A stretch of DNA of 64,000 nucleotides from CAZKBP01 sp964551015 (GCA_964551015.1 CAZKBP010000004.1:62001-126000), one strand, 5' to 3'; numbered from the stretch's first letter, positions 8,199 to 17,490 are shown. The notes: a model not told the origin generated them from the letters alone. Numbers and translations: made by a program.

Positions 8199-8771
8199 AT
8201 GAATGGTCTTGTACTCGCGGGTGGACAAAGCAAAAGAATGGGCGTCGATAAAAGTGGGCTGCTTTATCACGGTCGCCCTCAACGTGAACATTTATATCAT
8301 TTGTTAGAAATTTTTTGTGCCAAGGTTTTCATTTCTTGTCGAGAAGAGCAAGCACAAAATTGGTCATCTGATTATGCTTATCTCTACGACGAACAAGCCG
8401 TTCTGGGGCCTTTGGCTGGTATTTTGAGAGCCATACATCATGATTCTACTCAAGCTTGGCTAGTGGTGGCTTGTGATTTGCCCTTATTAAATCAGGAGGC
8501 TTTGTCTTGCTTGGTAAAGCAGCGCGACCCGAAGCGCATGGCCACGGCGTTTATCAACCCTGAGAGGCAAACACCAGAACCACTGCTAACCATTTGGGAG
8601 CCTCATTGTCTAGAAGTGCTCGAGACGTATTTAGAAAAAGGGTTTTTATCCCCTCGTCGCATTTTGCAGGAGCAAGTCATTCGTTTAGTGGCTCCGCTTG
8701 AAGCGAGTTGGCTCAAAAATATTAATGAACCGAAAGAATATCAGGAAATTATCCAAAGCTTGAATAAATGA
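8199..8771 (+). CDS. mobA: Molybdenum cofactor guanylyltransferase MobA-like
   Basis: 190 residues. The N-terminal nucleotide-binding signature LVLAGGQSKRMGVDKSGL followed by an acidic VACDLPLL (metal-binding D) is diagnostic of MobA-type nucleotidyltransferases, which attach GMP (MobA) or CMP (MocA) to molybdopterin. The RMGxDK form favours MobA. However, xanthine-dehydrogenase-family enzymes such as the one at 2.3-5.5 kb normally carry the cytosine dinucleotide form, so specificity is open. It is separated from moeA by two DUF genes. Confidence 0.88.
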   Translation: MNGLVLAGGQSKRMGVDKSGLLYHGRPQREHLYHLLEIFCAKVFISCREEQAQNWSSDYAYLYDEQAVLGPLAGILRAIHHDSTQAWLVVACDLPLLNQEALSCLVKQRDPKRMATAFINPERQTPEPLLTIWEPHCLEVLETYLEKGFLSPRRILQEQVIRLVAPLEASWLKNINEPKEYQEIIQSLNK

Positions 8772-8836
8772 TGTTTCCCGTGTTTGATGCAGATTTTATT
8801 CGCAATATTTTTTGTTAAAAAAATTAAACACCGTTT

Positions 8837-9706
8837 ATGAAAGAAGTCAGCGAACTGCTTAATCTCTTGAATTTAGAGCAAATTGAGGATAATCTTTTTC
8901 GTGGACAAAGCACCAGCATCGGGAGCCCCCGCGTATTTGGAGGGCAGGTGTTGGCGCAAGCACTACACTCGGCGATTCGTACGGTGCCTGAGGAAAGAGT
9001 AGCGCATTCGCTTCATGCCTACTTTATTCTTCCCGGAGACATTCAAAAGCCCATCGTTTATGAAGTCGAGCACACACGGGACGGAGGGAGCTTTACTACC
9101 CGACGCATCAAAGCGATTCAAAAAGGACGCCCCATTTTTAATATGTCGGCCTCTTTCCAACTCCGCCAAGAAGGCTACAGTCACCAGATTAGCATGCCCC
9201 AAGTACCCCAGCCAGAAGAGCTTGCCAGTAGAGAAGAGTTGATCGCGCAATACGGGGACGAATGGCCAGAAGGTTTTAAAAAATTCTACAATATTGAAAG
9301 ACCGATTGACTTTCGTCCCGTCGAACAGTTCAACCCCCTTCATCCTGGTAAGCGCCATCCATTGAAGCAAGTGTGGATGAAAAGCAAAGGAGAAATGCCA
9401 GATGATTTTGGAGCGCATCTTTGCGTATTGGCCTATGCTTCGGATTATAATCTGCTAGGTACGGCCATTCTACCCCACGGTGATGTAGCTAATTTTGCCA
9501 ATGTGCAGATGGCGAGCTTAGATCATGCCATGTGGTTTCACCGAGACTTCAGAATGGACGAATGGCTGCTTTACAGCCTAGATAGCCCAAGCACTTCCAA
9601 CGCCAGAGGTTTGTGTAGAGGAAGCATTTTTACCCGAGAGGGAACGCTCATTGCTTCTGTGGTACAGGAAGGCTTGATTCGGCCTTATCAGCCCACTTCC
9701 AAATGA
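8837..9706 (+). CDS. tesB: Acyl-CoA thioesterase II (TesB-like)
   Basis: 289 residues forming the double hot-dog fold. The first domain carries FGGQVLAQALHSA and the motif RIKAIQKGRPIFNMSASFQ. The second has LDHAMWFHRDFRMDEWLLY, containing the catalytic Asp of the TesB family, and GLCRGSIFTREGTLIASVVQEGLIR. It hydrolyses medium- and long-chain acyl-CoA to free acid and CoA in the cytosol. It stands alone between mobA and a long non-coding stretch. Confidence 0.92.
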   Translation: MKEVSELLNLLNLEQIEDNLFRGQSTSIGSPRVFGGQVLAQALHSAIRTVPEERVAHSLHAYFILPGDIQKPIVYEVEHTRDGGSFTTRRIKAIQKGRPIFNMSASFQLRQEGYSHQISMPQVPQPEELASREELIAQYGDEWPEGFKKFYNIERPIDFRPVEQFNPLHPGKRHPLKQVWMKSKGEMPDDFGAHLCVLAYASDYNLLGTAILPHGDVANFANVQMASLDHAMWFHRDFRMDEWLLYSLDSPSTSNARGLCRGSIFTREGTLIASVVQEGLIRPYQPTSK

Positions 9707-10377
9707 TTACTTCCTAGGAGAAAGCAGAACTTTGGCACGTGTGTAATTTTTGACTGTTTTTTCACCTATTTTGAAAGAAAATCTTGCTCAGTTTCAGATT
9801 GGGAGACATTTCTTGCATTTGGGAAGGAAAAAGCCCGATTTTCCCACAAAAATTGTCCCTCGTAAAATTCGTGCCTATTCGCCAGTATCGCCCTCAGAAT
9901 CCTTGTGAAGTCATAATCAGGGGCTGGATGAGGAACCTCTATCCCGCTTTGGGAAATAGTTTCCCTATTTTAATCGGGTACGCTACAAAATGGCTTCAAA
10001 GATCAACTCTGTAAAAAAATAATAGAACGGTTTATACCCCATAATCAATCGGTTAACCTTTGGAAATACTCCTTACATCGCCACACGCTTATATCATCAG
10101 AGTGTGGTATAAACTTTGGGTATATTGAGCTTGAATATGCATTGACAAAATTATCTTAACACACAAGCCCTGACTTATCTTCGAGTGATGAGTCTGGTTC
10201 TTTTCTTCTTCCATCCTTTTTAAAAAAAAATTACAGTTCATGGATACTTGGTGATAAGCCAAGAGAGATATTTTATTGCTCTTAATACAAGCAAGATGAG
10301 TAGCATTGAGCAGACATCAGTCAGAGACTAATAGCATTTAATTATAGACAAAAAGACTTTTTTTAAAATTAAGAATT
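9707..10377. other. 671-base intergenic region with an inverted repeat
   Basis: No convincing gene. A 9-base perfect inverted repeat (GTTTATACC at 10030-10038 and GGTATAAAC at 10106-10114) encloses a smaller CCACAC/GTGTGG hairpin (10081-10086 with 10102-10107). Together they could form a folded element of about 85 bases upstream of the secreted-protein gene at 10378. The rest is A+T-rich without recognised sites. Confidence 0.4.
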
Positions 10378-11466
10378 ATGAATATTGTCAGCCTCAAGAA
10401 AATCTTATTTTTGATACTAGTTATGGTGATGAGTCAGCGTGCCTGGGCACAGGATTATTCAAACCCCGAACTATATCACAATCTACTGTTAGCCGAACAG
10501 GTGAAAGTCATTAATGACAATATGGGGTTTATCTCCAATTTCCTGTTTGACTTAGAAACCAAACGAGATCAAGAAAAACGCCAAGTGATCATTGACCACT
10601 TGGACGCTTCCATCTCTAGATTGGACGCTATGCCCAGTTTTCACAGTGATATTCACCTAAAAGAAACTGCTCTCAATGTATTTAAAGCCTTCAAACGAAG
10701 TTACGAAGCAGCTTATCGCTTGGCAGACTCGCTCAACGTGAGTGATCGGTCTTCTTACAGCACCATCAAGCAGTACATAGAGATTCAGGAAAACAATGAA
10801 GAGCTTCTCCACGATGCTGGAAAAGAATTTATCAAGACACAACGCAACTTCTTGAAGAAAAATGATCTGGATAAGGAAAAAGCCATGTGCTTGTTCAGTG
10901 AGATTGCCGAGGTAAATGCCTATTGCCGTAAGGTTTATCTATCTTATTTGACCGTATCCAACGTGAATGCAGGCTTCTTTGAGGCCATGAAAAGAAAGCA
11001 AAGCAGTGCGATGGAAAAAAATCGTCAAGAAATCATTGAGGTCGCTAACCAAACCATGGCTAGCCTACAAGAAACAGGGCCTTTTGAAGGACAAGACAAT
11101 TACCTCAACAAGGGCATTTCATTGACTAACTATATCAAGAAGATGGCCGAAGAAGAGTTTTCTGAATTGGTACAAATTACAGATAAGCAAAATGCCTCCT
11201 TTGACGACGCGAATAAGTTTAATAAAATGGTCATTAATTATTATAAGCAGACCAAGGAATTAGTAAAAGAATTTCATACGGCTTGTGCCGACCTGATGCA
11301 AAATAGTATTTCCCACGAAGCACAAGTACACTTGGCACACCAAAGCCCGCAGGGTGCAGATATACTAACTCAAATCGATGCGAACCCTATCCACAAGGTG
11401 AACAATTCGGATGTGCACCCTATCAATCTTAGAGGAATTTACGAAAACCTACGGGTAGAAAAATAA
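10378..11466 (+). CDS. Exported helical protein of unknown function
   Basis: 362 residues. The N-terminal signal peptide (about 1-24) ends in RAWAQ, followed by a mature part that is mostly predicted amphipathic helix without cysteine-rich or catalytic motifs. The first 150 residues (NHLLAEQ-like start, long charged helices) recall four-helix-bundle surface proteins such as the LIC11966-type family, but I cannot confirm that. A strong terminator follows 27 bases after the stop, so the gene is likely monocistronic. It is probably periplasmic or surface-located. Confidence 0.7.
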   Translation: MNIVSLKKILFLILVMVMSQRAWAQDYSNPELYHNLLLAEQVKVINDNMGFISNFLFDLETKRDQEKRQVIIDHLDASISRLDAMPSFHSDIHLKETALNVFKAFKRSYEAAYRLADSLNVSDRSSYSTIKQYIEIQENNEELLHDAGKEFIKTQRNFLKKNDLDKEKAMCLFSEIAEVNAYCRKVYLSYLTVSNVNAGFFEAMKRKQSSAMEKNRQEIIEVANQTMASLQETGPFEGQDNYLNKGISLTNYIKKMAEEEFSELVQITDKQNASFDDANKFNKMVINYYKQTKELVKEFHTACADLMQNSISHEAQVHLAHQSPQGADILTQIDANPIHKVNNSDVHPINLRGIYENLRVEK

Positions 11467-11493
11467 TACAGAAGCCATTTCAGTTGTATTCAG

Positions 11494-11526
11494 AAAGGTT
11501 TTCCCTAGATAGGGGAAACCTTTTTT
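11494..11526 (+). terminator. Rho-independent terminator after the exported helical protein gene
   Basis: A 13-bp stem (one G-U pair) with a 4-base loop is followed by TTTTTT. It lies 27 bases downstream of the stop at 11466. Confidence 0.85.
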
Positions 11527-11670
11527 ATTCGAGTCTATCGGGTATTTTGCTAATCTGGTTTGGAGAAAAATTCGTATATTCGTAAAAGATAGCAAAATTG
11601 GCTAGGTATTTCTTCTCTCAACTATCTTTTTTAGAACATTCACCATTTTCAACCTTCATGTCCTAACCAG

Positions 11671-12897
11671 ATGCCTGTTTGTTTTTTTGCTTTGTACCCA
11701 AATTACCCACGCTCCTCTTACCCAATAAGCAGTTTTTCTTTTTTTAATTCATCTCATCAAAAAGAAACCTGGGGTCTTTTGAAAAAAATTAACCAAGGGC
11801 TTTACTTACTCAGTGTCTGCTTACTCGTGATGGCTTTAGGGCTGAATATTTGCTTACTGCTTTTTCCTCTCTTTTGGTTTTTTCCTAATTGGCTGGCTTA
11901 TCTGCTGTTTTTTATTTTTGTGGGTTTGCAAATGCCTCTGTTTGGCATTTTTTATTTCTGGCAAAGAAAAGGCAAGCAATTGTATCAGGCCTATTTGGAT
12001 GAAGTAGAGCAAAGAAGGATGGAAGAAACATTTTTGAAGGTATCGTGGACACAAGCCCGCCTTCTCAAAAGTTTTGAAACCCTTGGAAGCTTTCAAACCA
12101 TCCGGCTCATTGGATTGATTTATGCCTGGTTCGGCTTATGTATCCTCCCGCTACCTACCTGGATGCAAAGCACCTCTTGGCAACCTGTACCCCTGAAACA
12201 GAAAATGCAAACCCTAGCTGATTACCAACAACAACAATGGCAAAGAAGCCAGCAAAAAGTACATCATTTACAAGAACTGTTGGTACTTTATCAAGGACGC
12301 ATCGCGAAAAAACATGAAATTCTACAAAACGTACAAACCTCAGCCTACGAACAAGAAGTCGGGCTTGCTCTGGCACAGGGATTTGCTGAGCAGCTAGAGG
12401 CCATGCACCAAAGCATCCAAGCCAGGCAAGTAAGCCTAAGCATTCAGCAACTAGACAGTTTGATTCGTGCAGATGGCTTCATCTATTCGCAAGTGAAAGG
12501 GATGCTGGAAGTGCAAATCAGACTAGCTAACTCATCCCCACCAGAGGAAGAAGCCTCTGAAAAAAGTCCCGAGGAACTCGCCGAGGAGCAGCTAGCCATT
12601 GCTCAAAAAGCAGATAGCCTCTTATCCATAGAAGGAGGACTTTTGAGAGAATTTCAGCACCTCAAAAACAGATACCAGCTGATGCTTGCCCGCGCTCAAA
12701 CCTCTTTGCTCCAAGATCAACAGCGCATCGACTCTCTTCAAGAACAAACCGTAAAAATGGAGGAGAAAGGCCAAACCTTCCACGCCATCCTACAGCAAGA
12801 AAAAGAGCATACTCTGGAACACCTGAAAAAACTAAGATACTACACACAAGAACAAGTAAGAATGGAAACCGACCTAAGGCTCCCTCCCTCCAAATAA
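11671..12897 (+). CDS. Membrane-anchored coiled-coil protein of unknown function
   Basis: 408 residues. Hydrophobic segments at about 42-66, 69-92 and 145-165 are followed by a long Gln/Glu/Lys-rich region (about 180-400) with strong coiled-coil character. I recognise no enzymatic motif. The start is uncertain: the first 35 residues are not hydrophobic, and an internal TTG at 11779 would also give a plausible protein. The topology suggests an inner-membrane anchor with a large soluble coiled-coil domain that could act as a scaffold or spacer; this is inference. Confidence 0.6.
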   Translation: MPVCFFALYPNYPRSSYPISSFSFFNSSHQKETWGLLKKINQGLYLLSVCLLVMALGLNICLLLFPLFWFFPNWLAYLLFFIFVGLQMPLFGIFYFWQRKGKQLYQAYLDEVEQRRMEETFLKVSWTQARLLKSFETLGSFQTIRLIGLIYAWFGLCILPLPTWMQSTSWQPVPLKQKMQTLADYQQQQWQRSQQKVHHLQELLVLYQGRIAKKHEILQNVQTSAYEQEVGLALAQGFAEQLEAMHQSIQARQVSLSIQQLDSLIRADGFIYSQVKGMLEVQIRLANSSPPEEEASEKSPEELAEEQLAIAQKADSLLSIEGGLLREFQHLKNRYQLMLARAQTSLLQDQQRIDSLQEQTVKMEEKGQTFHAILQQEKEHTLEHLKKLRYYTQEQVRMETDLRLPPSK

Positions 12898-13016
12898 AAA
12901 GTGGTGACTTGGCACTAGTTGAAATTTTTCGTGGTTAAATATGCTGTTTTCACTGTTTTTTAAAAGTTATTTTTTAATTTGCCCCCTGTTTTGAAAAAAT
13001 AGTTCATCCATAATTC

Positions 13017-14630
13017 ATGAAAAATATAATCGCTTGTTGTGTACTAGCTTTGCTAGGTTTAGTGTTGATGGTTTCTCCTACTTGGGCTCAAGAAGAGAAG
13101 CAAGACTCGATAGATGTTGTAGAAACCCCCGAATCAGTGGGCACCGAAGAAAGTGGATCAACCATAGATGAACAAATTAACGCGGTGATGGCACCCGTCA
13201 CGGATGCCATTATGTCCGTAGTTTTCTTCCCGATTTATACCTACGAAGGTGAAGATAATAAAGGCCAGATTCAGGATAAGCAAATTCCCTTTGTGCTTTT
13301 GTGGCTTTTGATTGGAGCCATGGTCTTTACGGTCTATATGGGGTTTGTCAACATCACTGGTTTCAAACACGCCATAGACGTGGTAAGGGGAAAATTCGAC
13401 GATCCAGACGATGCCGGAGAGGTGTCCCATTTCCAAGCACTTACGGCAGCCCTCTCGGGTACAGTCGGGGTAGGAAACATTGCGGGGGTAGCCTTAGCCA
13501 TTTCAGCAGGTGGCCCGGGGGCAATGCTCTGGATGATGATTGCGGGTTTCTTGGGGATGTCTTCCAAGTTTGTCGAGTGTACGTTGGGGGTTAAATACCG
13601 GAACGAGTACGAGGACGGAACCGTGTCTGGTGGGCCTATGTATTACTTGGATAAGGGTCTGCAAAAGAGAGGTATGGGAGGGCTAGGCAAGTTCTTGGCT
13701 GTGTTATTCGCGATTGCCTGTATCGGAGGGTCTTTTGGAGGAGGAAATATGGTGCAAATCAACCAAGCCACCCAGCAATTTATCAACGTAACCGGAGATC
13801 AAGCTAGTTTCTTATACGGTAAAGGCTATATATTTGGAATTGTCATGGCATTAGTGGTCGCTTTGATTATCATTGGAGGAATCAAGAGTATTGCCAAGGT
13901 TACAGATAAAGTAGTGCCCATTATGGTCGGCGTGTATGTAACCGCGGCGATTGTTGTCATTCTCGGAAATATCACGCAAGTGCCTAATGCTTTTGCCCGT
14001 ATTTTTGAGGGAGCCTTCTCGAGTAAGGCCGTTTATGGGGGATTTATCGGAGTGCTCATCACAGGATTTCAGCGAGCAGCTTTCTCTAATGAAGCTGGGA
14101 TTGGGTCAGCCTCCATCGCTCACTCTGCCGCTAAAACGGACGAACCAGTCAGTGAAGGAATTGTAGCACTCTTAGAACCTTTCATCGATACTGTGGTAAT
14201 TTGTACAATGACCGCCCTGGTGATTGTCATTACAGATTCTTACGACCCAGGAGCTACCGAAGGAATCTCACTTACTTCTCGTGCCTTTGCCTCGGTTATT
14301 TCTTGGTTTCCCGTGGTGCTCTCCATTGCGGTGATCTTATTTGCACTATCCACGATGATTTCTTGGTCTTACTACGGCTTAAAGGCTTGGACATACTTGT
14401 TCGGAGAAAATATTTACGCGGATATTTCCTACAAAGTCATTTTTTGTATTTTCGTGGTGATTGGTTCTGCGCTGAGTGTAGGTAAAGTATTTGACTTTGG
14501 AGATGCAATGATTTTTGCGATGTGTTTTCCCAACGTATTGGGGCTTTATCTACTCGCTCCTGAGATCAAAAAAGATCTGAAGAGTTATTTCGCCAGAATA
14601 AAAAGTGGAGAAATCAAACGATTTTCATAA
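13017..14630 (+). CDS. Alanine/glycine:cation symporter (AGCS family)
   Basis: 537 residues. After an N-terminal signal-like segment (about 1-24, ending TWAQ) and a linker come about eleven membrane helices. The AGCS signatures are clear: HFQALTAALSGTVGVGNIAG, GGPGAMLWMMIAGFLGMSSK, and AAFSNEAGIGSASIAHSAAK. The family imports alanine, glycine or related amino acids with sodium. A signal peptide plus extension ahead of the carrier domain is common in Bacteroidota members. It is convergent with lysC; a hairpin lies between them. Confidence 0.93.
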   Translation: MKNIIACCVLALLGLVLMVSPTWAQEEKQDSIDVVETPESVGTEESGSTIDEQINAVMAPVTDAIMSVVFFPIYTYEGEDNKGQIQDKQIPFVLLWLLIGAMVFTVYMGFVNITGFKHAIDVVRGKFDDPDDAGEVSHFQALTAALSGTVGVGNIAGVALAISAGGPGAMLWMMIAGFLGMSSKFVECTLGVKYRNEYEDGTVSGGPMYYLDKGLQKRGMGGLGKFLAVLFAIACIGGSFGGGNMVQINQATQQFINVTGDQASFLYGKGYIFGIVMALVVALIIIGGIKSIAKVTDKVVPIMVGVYVTAAIVVILGNITQVPNAFARIFEGAFSSKAVYGGFIGVLITGFQRAAFSNEAGIGSASIAHSAAKTDEPVSEGIVALLEPFIDTVVICTMTALVIVITDSYDPGATEGISLTSRAFASVISWFPVVLSIAVILFALSTMISWSYYGLKAWTYLFGENIYADISYKVIFCIFVVIGSALSVGKVFDFGDAMIFAMCFPNVLGLYLLAPEIKKDLKSYFARIKSGEIKRFS

Positions 14631-14673
14631 AAATCAAAAAAATAAACAAAAAAGAACTGAAGGGAAAAATTTA

Positions 14674-14705
14674 GGAGATAGTAAGGCAAAGCCAATACTA
14701 TCTCC
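14674..14705. terminator. Bidirectional hairpin between the convergent AGCS and lysC genes
   Basis: Ten-base perfect arms (GGAGATAGTA at 14674-14683 and TACTATCTCC at 14696-14705) with an inner GGC-AAA-GCC stem. It lies 44 bases after the AGCS stop and 22 bases before the lysC stop. There is no long T tract. Its right arm runs into heptamer-like CTATCTC words up to 14718. Confidence 0.6.
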
Positions 14706-14726
14706 CAGATTCTATCTCCTTTATAT

Positions 14727-16049
14727 TTACACTTTGACGTTAAAGAGTCCTTGGCTGAGTAGGTTGAGGGCTTTGTTTTTGTGTTCAGTATGGACAAGCA
14801 TGGAGATATTGTGCTTACTTCCTCCAAAAGAAATCATGCGAATCGGCACATCTCTTAGCGCATTAAACACATTGGAAGCCGTACCATTATTTTCTGAGAC
14901 GAAATTACCCACCACACAAATGATCGTTTGATCTCGATCTACTTCCAAAGTTCCATAGGGTTTTAGATCTTCTACAATGTTCTCCAAATAACTAGGATCA
15001 TCAATCGTAAGCGATACGGCTACTTCGGAAGTAGTAATCATATCAATGGGAGTCTTGTATTTCTCGAAGACCTCAAATACTTTTCTCAAGAAACCATAGG
15101 CCATCAGCATACGACTGGACTTAATCTTGATGGCAATAATGTCATCCTTGGCCGCGATTGATTTTATAACTGTACTCTGTGAGGTATTCGTACTAATTAA
15201 TGTTCCTTTCGCTTCTGGTTTCATGGTATTAAGCAGTCTAACGGGAATATTGTAAAGTTGAGCCGGATGAATGGAGGCAGGATGCAAGATTTTAGCACCG
15301 AAATAGGCCAATTCGGCGGCTTCATCAAAAGATAATTCATCAATGGGTGAAGTATTCTTGACAAAGCGTGGATCATTATTGTGCATACCGTCAATATCCG
15401 TCCAAATCTGAACTTCTTCGGCGCGAAGTGCCGCCCCGATCAGGGAAGCGGTGTAATCACTTCCGCCTCTCTGCAAGTTATCAATGTCCCCTTTTTCGTT
15501 ACGACAGATATACCCTTGGGTAATAAAAATCGGCACTTCGGGGTGGCGATCTAAAAAATGTTGTAAATGTTCGGCGATATAGTCGATGGCTGGTTCGGCC
15601 TCTTCGTTAATTTTCATAAAATCCAAGGCGGGCACGAGCAAAGTTTTCATCCCCAAGGATTGCGTATATGCTTGGAAAAAATGCGTAGAGAGCAATTCCC
15701 CTTGTGCTAGCACAATCTTTTCCTCCTTTTCGCCAAAGTTTTCAGCCTGTGCCACGGCTCTGATTAGCATAAAATGCTGGTGTATCATCTCCTCGGTGGC
15801 GGCATTGGTTTCAGGGAGGAGCGTTTGGGCAAATTGTTGATGATGCTTTTCTAGTTCTGTTATTTTTTCTCCAGCCTGAGCTTTGTGTCCCGCGTGCGCA
15901 AGTTGGCAAATTTCCACGAGGGCGTTGGTCGTGCCCGAAAGTGCCGAGAGTACGACTATCTTTTTTTCGGGTGTGTTGACCAATTGGGCCACTTTTTTCA
16001 TGCGTTCAGGTTGTCCTACGGAGGTTCCCCCAAATTTGAAGATTTTCAT
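14727..16049 (-). CDS. lysC: Aspartate kinase
   Basis: 440 residues. The amino acid kinase domain begins with KIFKFGGTSVGQPERMKKVA and includes LQRGGSDYTASLIGAAL and WTDIDGMHNNDPR. Two ACT domains occupy about 300-440 and would bind the feedback inhibitor (lysine or threonine). It phosphorylates aspartate in the first step of the lysine, threonine and methionine pathways, in the cytosol. It is a monofunctional enzyme, not fused to homoserine dehydrogenase. The ATG at 16049 gives the canonical start. Confidence 0.95.
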   Translation of the reverse strand: MKIFKFGGTSVGQPERMKKVAQLVNTPEKKIVVLSALSGTTNALVEICQLAHAGHKAQAGEKITELEKHHQQFAQTLLPETNAATEEMIHQHFMLIRAVAQAENFGEKEEKIVLAQGELLSTHFFQAYTQSLGMKTLLVPALDFMKINEEAEPAIDYIAEHLQHFLDRHPEVPIFITQGYICRNEKGDIDNLQRGGSDYTASLIGAALRAEEVQIWTDIDGMHNNDPRFVKNTSPIDELSFDEAAELAYFGAKILHPASIHPAQLYNIPVRLLNTMKPEAKGTLISTNTSQSTVIKSIAAKDDIIAIKIKSSRMLMAYGFLRKVFEVFEKYKTPIDMITTSEVAVSLTIDDPSYLENIVEDLKPYGTLEVDRDQTIICVVGNFVSENNGTASNVFNALRDVPIRMISFGGSKHNISMLVHTEHKNKALNLLSQGLFNVKV

Positions 16050-16155
16050 AGAATTGGGATTCGGGTTAATAAAGTCTGTGATTGATTATTTTTTGTATCA
16101 AGACGAGGGCGGAAGTCATTAGATTGACCACGTTTTCTGAGGGGTGATTAAGCCA

Positions 16156-16632
16156 TTAAAATCCAAGCATTTTGATCGCGGTAATGGCTGCTTCATCTCC
16201 TTTGTTGCCGTGCTTGCCTCCGGCTCGATCTAGGGCTTGCTCCAAGGTATCTGGCGTGAGAACACCAAAAATAACTGGTTTACCGTATTTGAGATTGACT
16301 TCGGTGATGCCTTGTGCCACGGCTTGGGCAATAAAGTCAAAATGACGCGTTTCTCCTTGAATGATACAGCCTAAGCAGATGACCGCGTCTATCTGAGCAT
16401 CTTGCGCCATCCATTGAGCTCCCAGACTCAGCTCGAAACTGCCAGGAACAGTTTTGACGATGATATGGTCGGGTTGAGCGCCGTGTTGAAGTAAGGTGTC
16501 CGTGGCACCTTTTAAGAGTGCTTCGGTCACCTGCTCATTCCATTCGGCAACGACTAGTGCGAATTTTTTGTGGCTAATGTCTTGAAGATTTTTGGAGCTG
16601 TATTCGCTCAGATTTTTGAGGGTACTCGCCAT
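16156..16632 (-). CDS. ribH: 6,7-dimethyl-8-ribityllumazine synthase
   Basis: 158 residues. Motifs ALVVAEWNEQVTEALLKGA, VPGSFELSLGAQWMA, and ICLGCIIQGETRHFDFIAQA with the catalytic histidine are all in place. It condenses the ribityl-diaminopyrimidine with dihydroxybutanone phosphate in riboflavin synthesis. The gene lies alone among unrelated genes, downstream of a TPR protein on the same strand. No FMN riboswitch is visible in the 100-base gap, only a 12-bp inverted repeat. Confidence 0.95.
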   Translation of the reverse strand: MASTLKNLSEYSSKNLQDISHKKFALVVAEWNEQVTEALLKGATDTLLQHGAQPDHIIVKTVPGSFELSLGAQWMAQDAQIDAVICLGCIIQGETRHFDFIAQAVAQGITEVNLKYGKPVIFGVLTPDTLEQALDRAGGKHGNKGDEAAITAIKMLGF

Positions 16633-16655
16633 AACGAGAGCGTCAATGGTTTTGA

Positions 16656-16722
16656 ATGATTAGAGGACTAAATTAAAAAAAATATCAGGAAAAGGAAATT
16701 TAATTTCTCATCCTCTAATCAT
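16656..16722. repeat. 12-bp inverted repeat spanning the TPR gene-ribH gap
   Basis: ATGATTAGAGGA (16656-16667) and TCCTCTAATCAT (16711-16722) are perfect reverse complements 43 bases apart. The enclosed sequence is A+T-rich. The element could be a leader structure for ribH or a terminator for the TPR gene. Confidence 0.55.
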
Positions 16723-16735
16723 CCTTAGATAGAAA

Positions 16736-17470
16736 TCAGGATTTCGACATGGCCTCTAGCCGTGCTTTGTATTTTTTAGCGTCATTGATTTCGGTTGCTC
16801 TGGGGTAGGTTTGGATTAATTGCTCATAAGTTTCAATCGCTGTGCTGTAATCTTCCAGCTTCTCGTAAGCGAGGGCTGCTTTCATCAAGTAAGAAGGTGT
16901 GAAGTAATCATTAGGCTTATAGTTACTCGCTTTTTCGTAGAATTCAGCGGCTGATTTATAGTTTTCAAGCTCCATGTAAGCATCTCCCGTGAGGGCATAA
17001 GCACGCGCTTGTACCAGCAAATCACTGGACTTAAATGCTTCTAGTTCTTCAATGGCTTCTTCGTATTTGGCGTCTTTTATGTAGGCAATCCCCGCATAGA
17101 AATGTGCCAGATTGGACGCATAGCTCCAAGAGTAATCATTATAGATTTCTTTCATGCCAGGGTAGGTATCATCTCCTTCTACCACTCTTGTCAGAGAGTC
17201 AGCCTGCAAGAGATAAACAGCGGGAAACATTTTTTCCTGCGCTTCTGTCTCCTGACTTTGTATCAAATATTGTGAATAGAAATAGATTCCTACCGCAATG
17301 ATGATTACTGCCGCCACTCCTCCGATTACATAGCGATATTTCTTGAGGGTTTGCTCGGTGGTCAGTAGGCGATCTGCTAGTGCATCTGGATTTTCTAGAA
17401 GATCAACATTGGTCTGGTTTTGAGCTTTTCTCTTGTGCTTGCCTTGGGTGTTTTTCTTACTTTTACTCAT
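16736..17470 (-). CDS. Tetratricopeptide repeat membrane protein
   Basis: 244 residues. A lysine-rich N-terminus is followed by one membrane helix (about 45-68, VIGGVAAVIIIAVGIYF). After it come several TPR units (about 115-240; YEEAIEELEAF, YKSAAEFYEKA and YSTAIETYEQL mark helix A/B turns). This layout resembles the YfgM-like ancillary TPR proteins with one N-terminal anchor, so a role in protein folding or secretion is possible. A -7 element TAAATTTG lies at 17491-17498 on the same strand. Confidence 0.8.
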   Translation of the reverse strand: MSKSKKNTQGKHKRKAQNQTNVDLLENPDALADRLLTTEQTLKKYRYVIGGVAAVIIIAVGIYFYSQYLIQSQETEAQEKMFPAVYLLQADSLTRVVEGDDTYPGMKEIYNDYSWSYASNLAHFYAGIAYIKDAKYEEAIEELEAFKSSDLLVQARAYALTGDAYMELENYKSAAEFYEKASNYKPNDYFTPSYLMKAALAYEKLEDYSTAIETYEQLIQTYPRATEINDAKKYKARLEAMSKS

Positions 17471-17490
17471 CGCTTCAATGTTTAGAACTG

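Noticed and set aside
9784..10014. 76-codon plus-strand open frame in the gap after tesB
   Set aside because: No start context, no recognisable motif, composition unlike neighbouring genes, and it lies in an A+T-rich non-coding stretch.
16633..16735. FMN riboswitch upstream of ribH
   Set aside because: The gap is too short and lacks the conserved AGGAT/GAAGGG-type core; only a simple inverted repeat is present.
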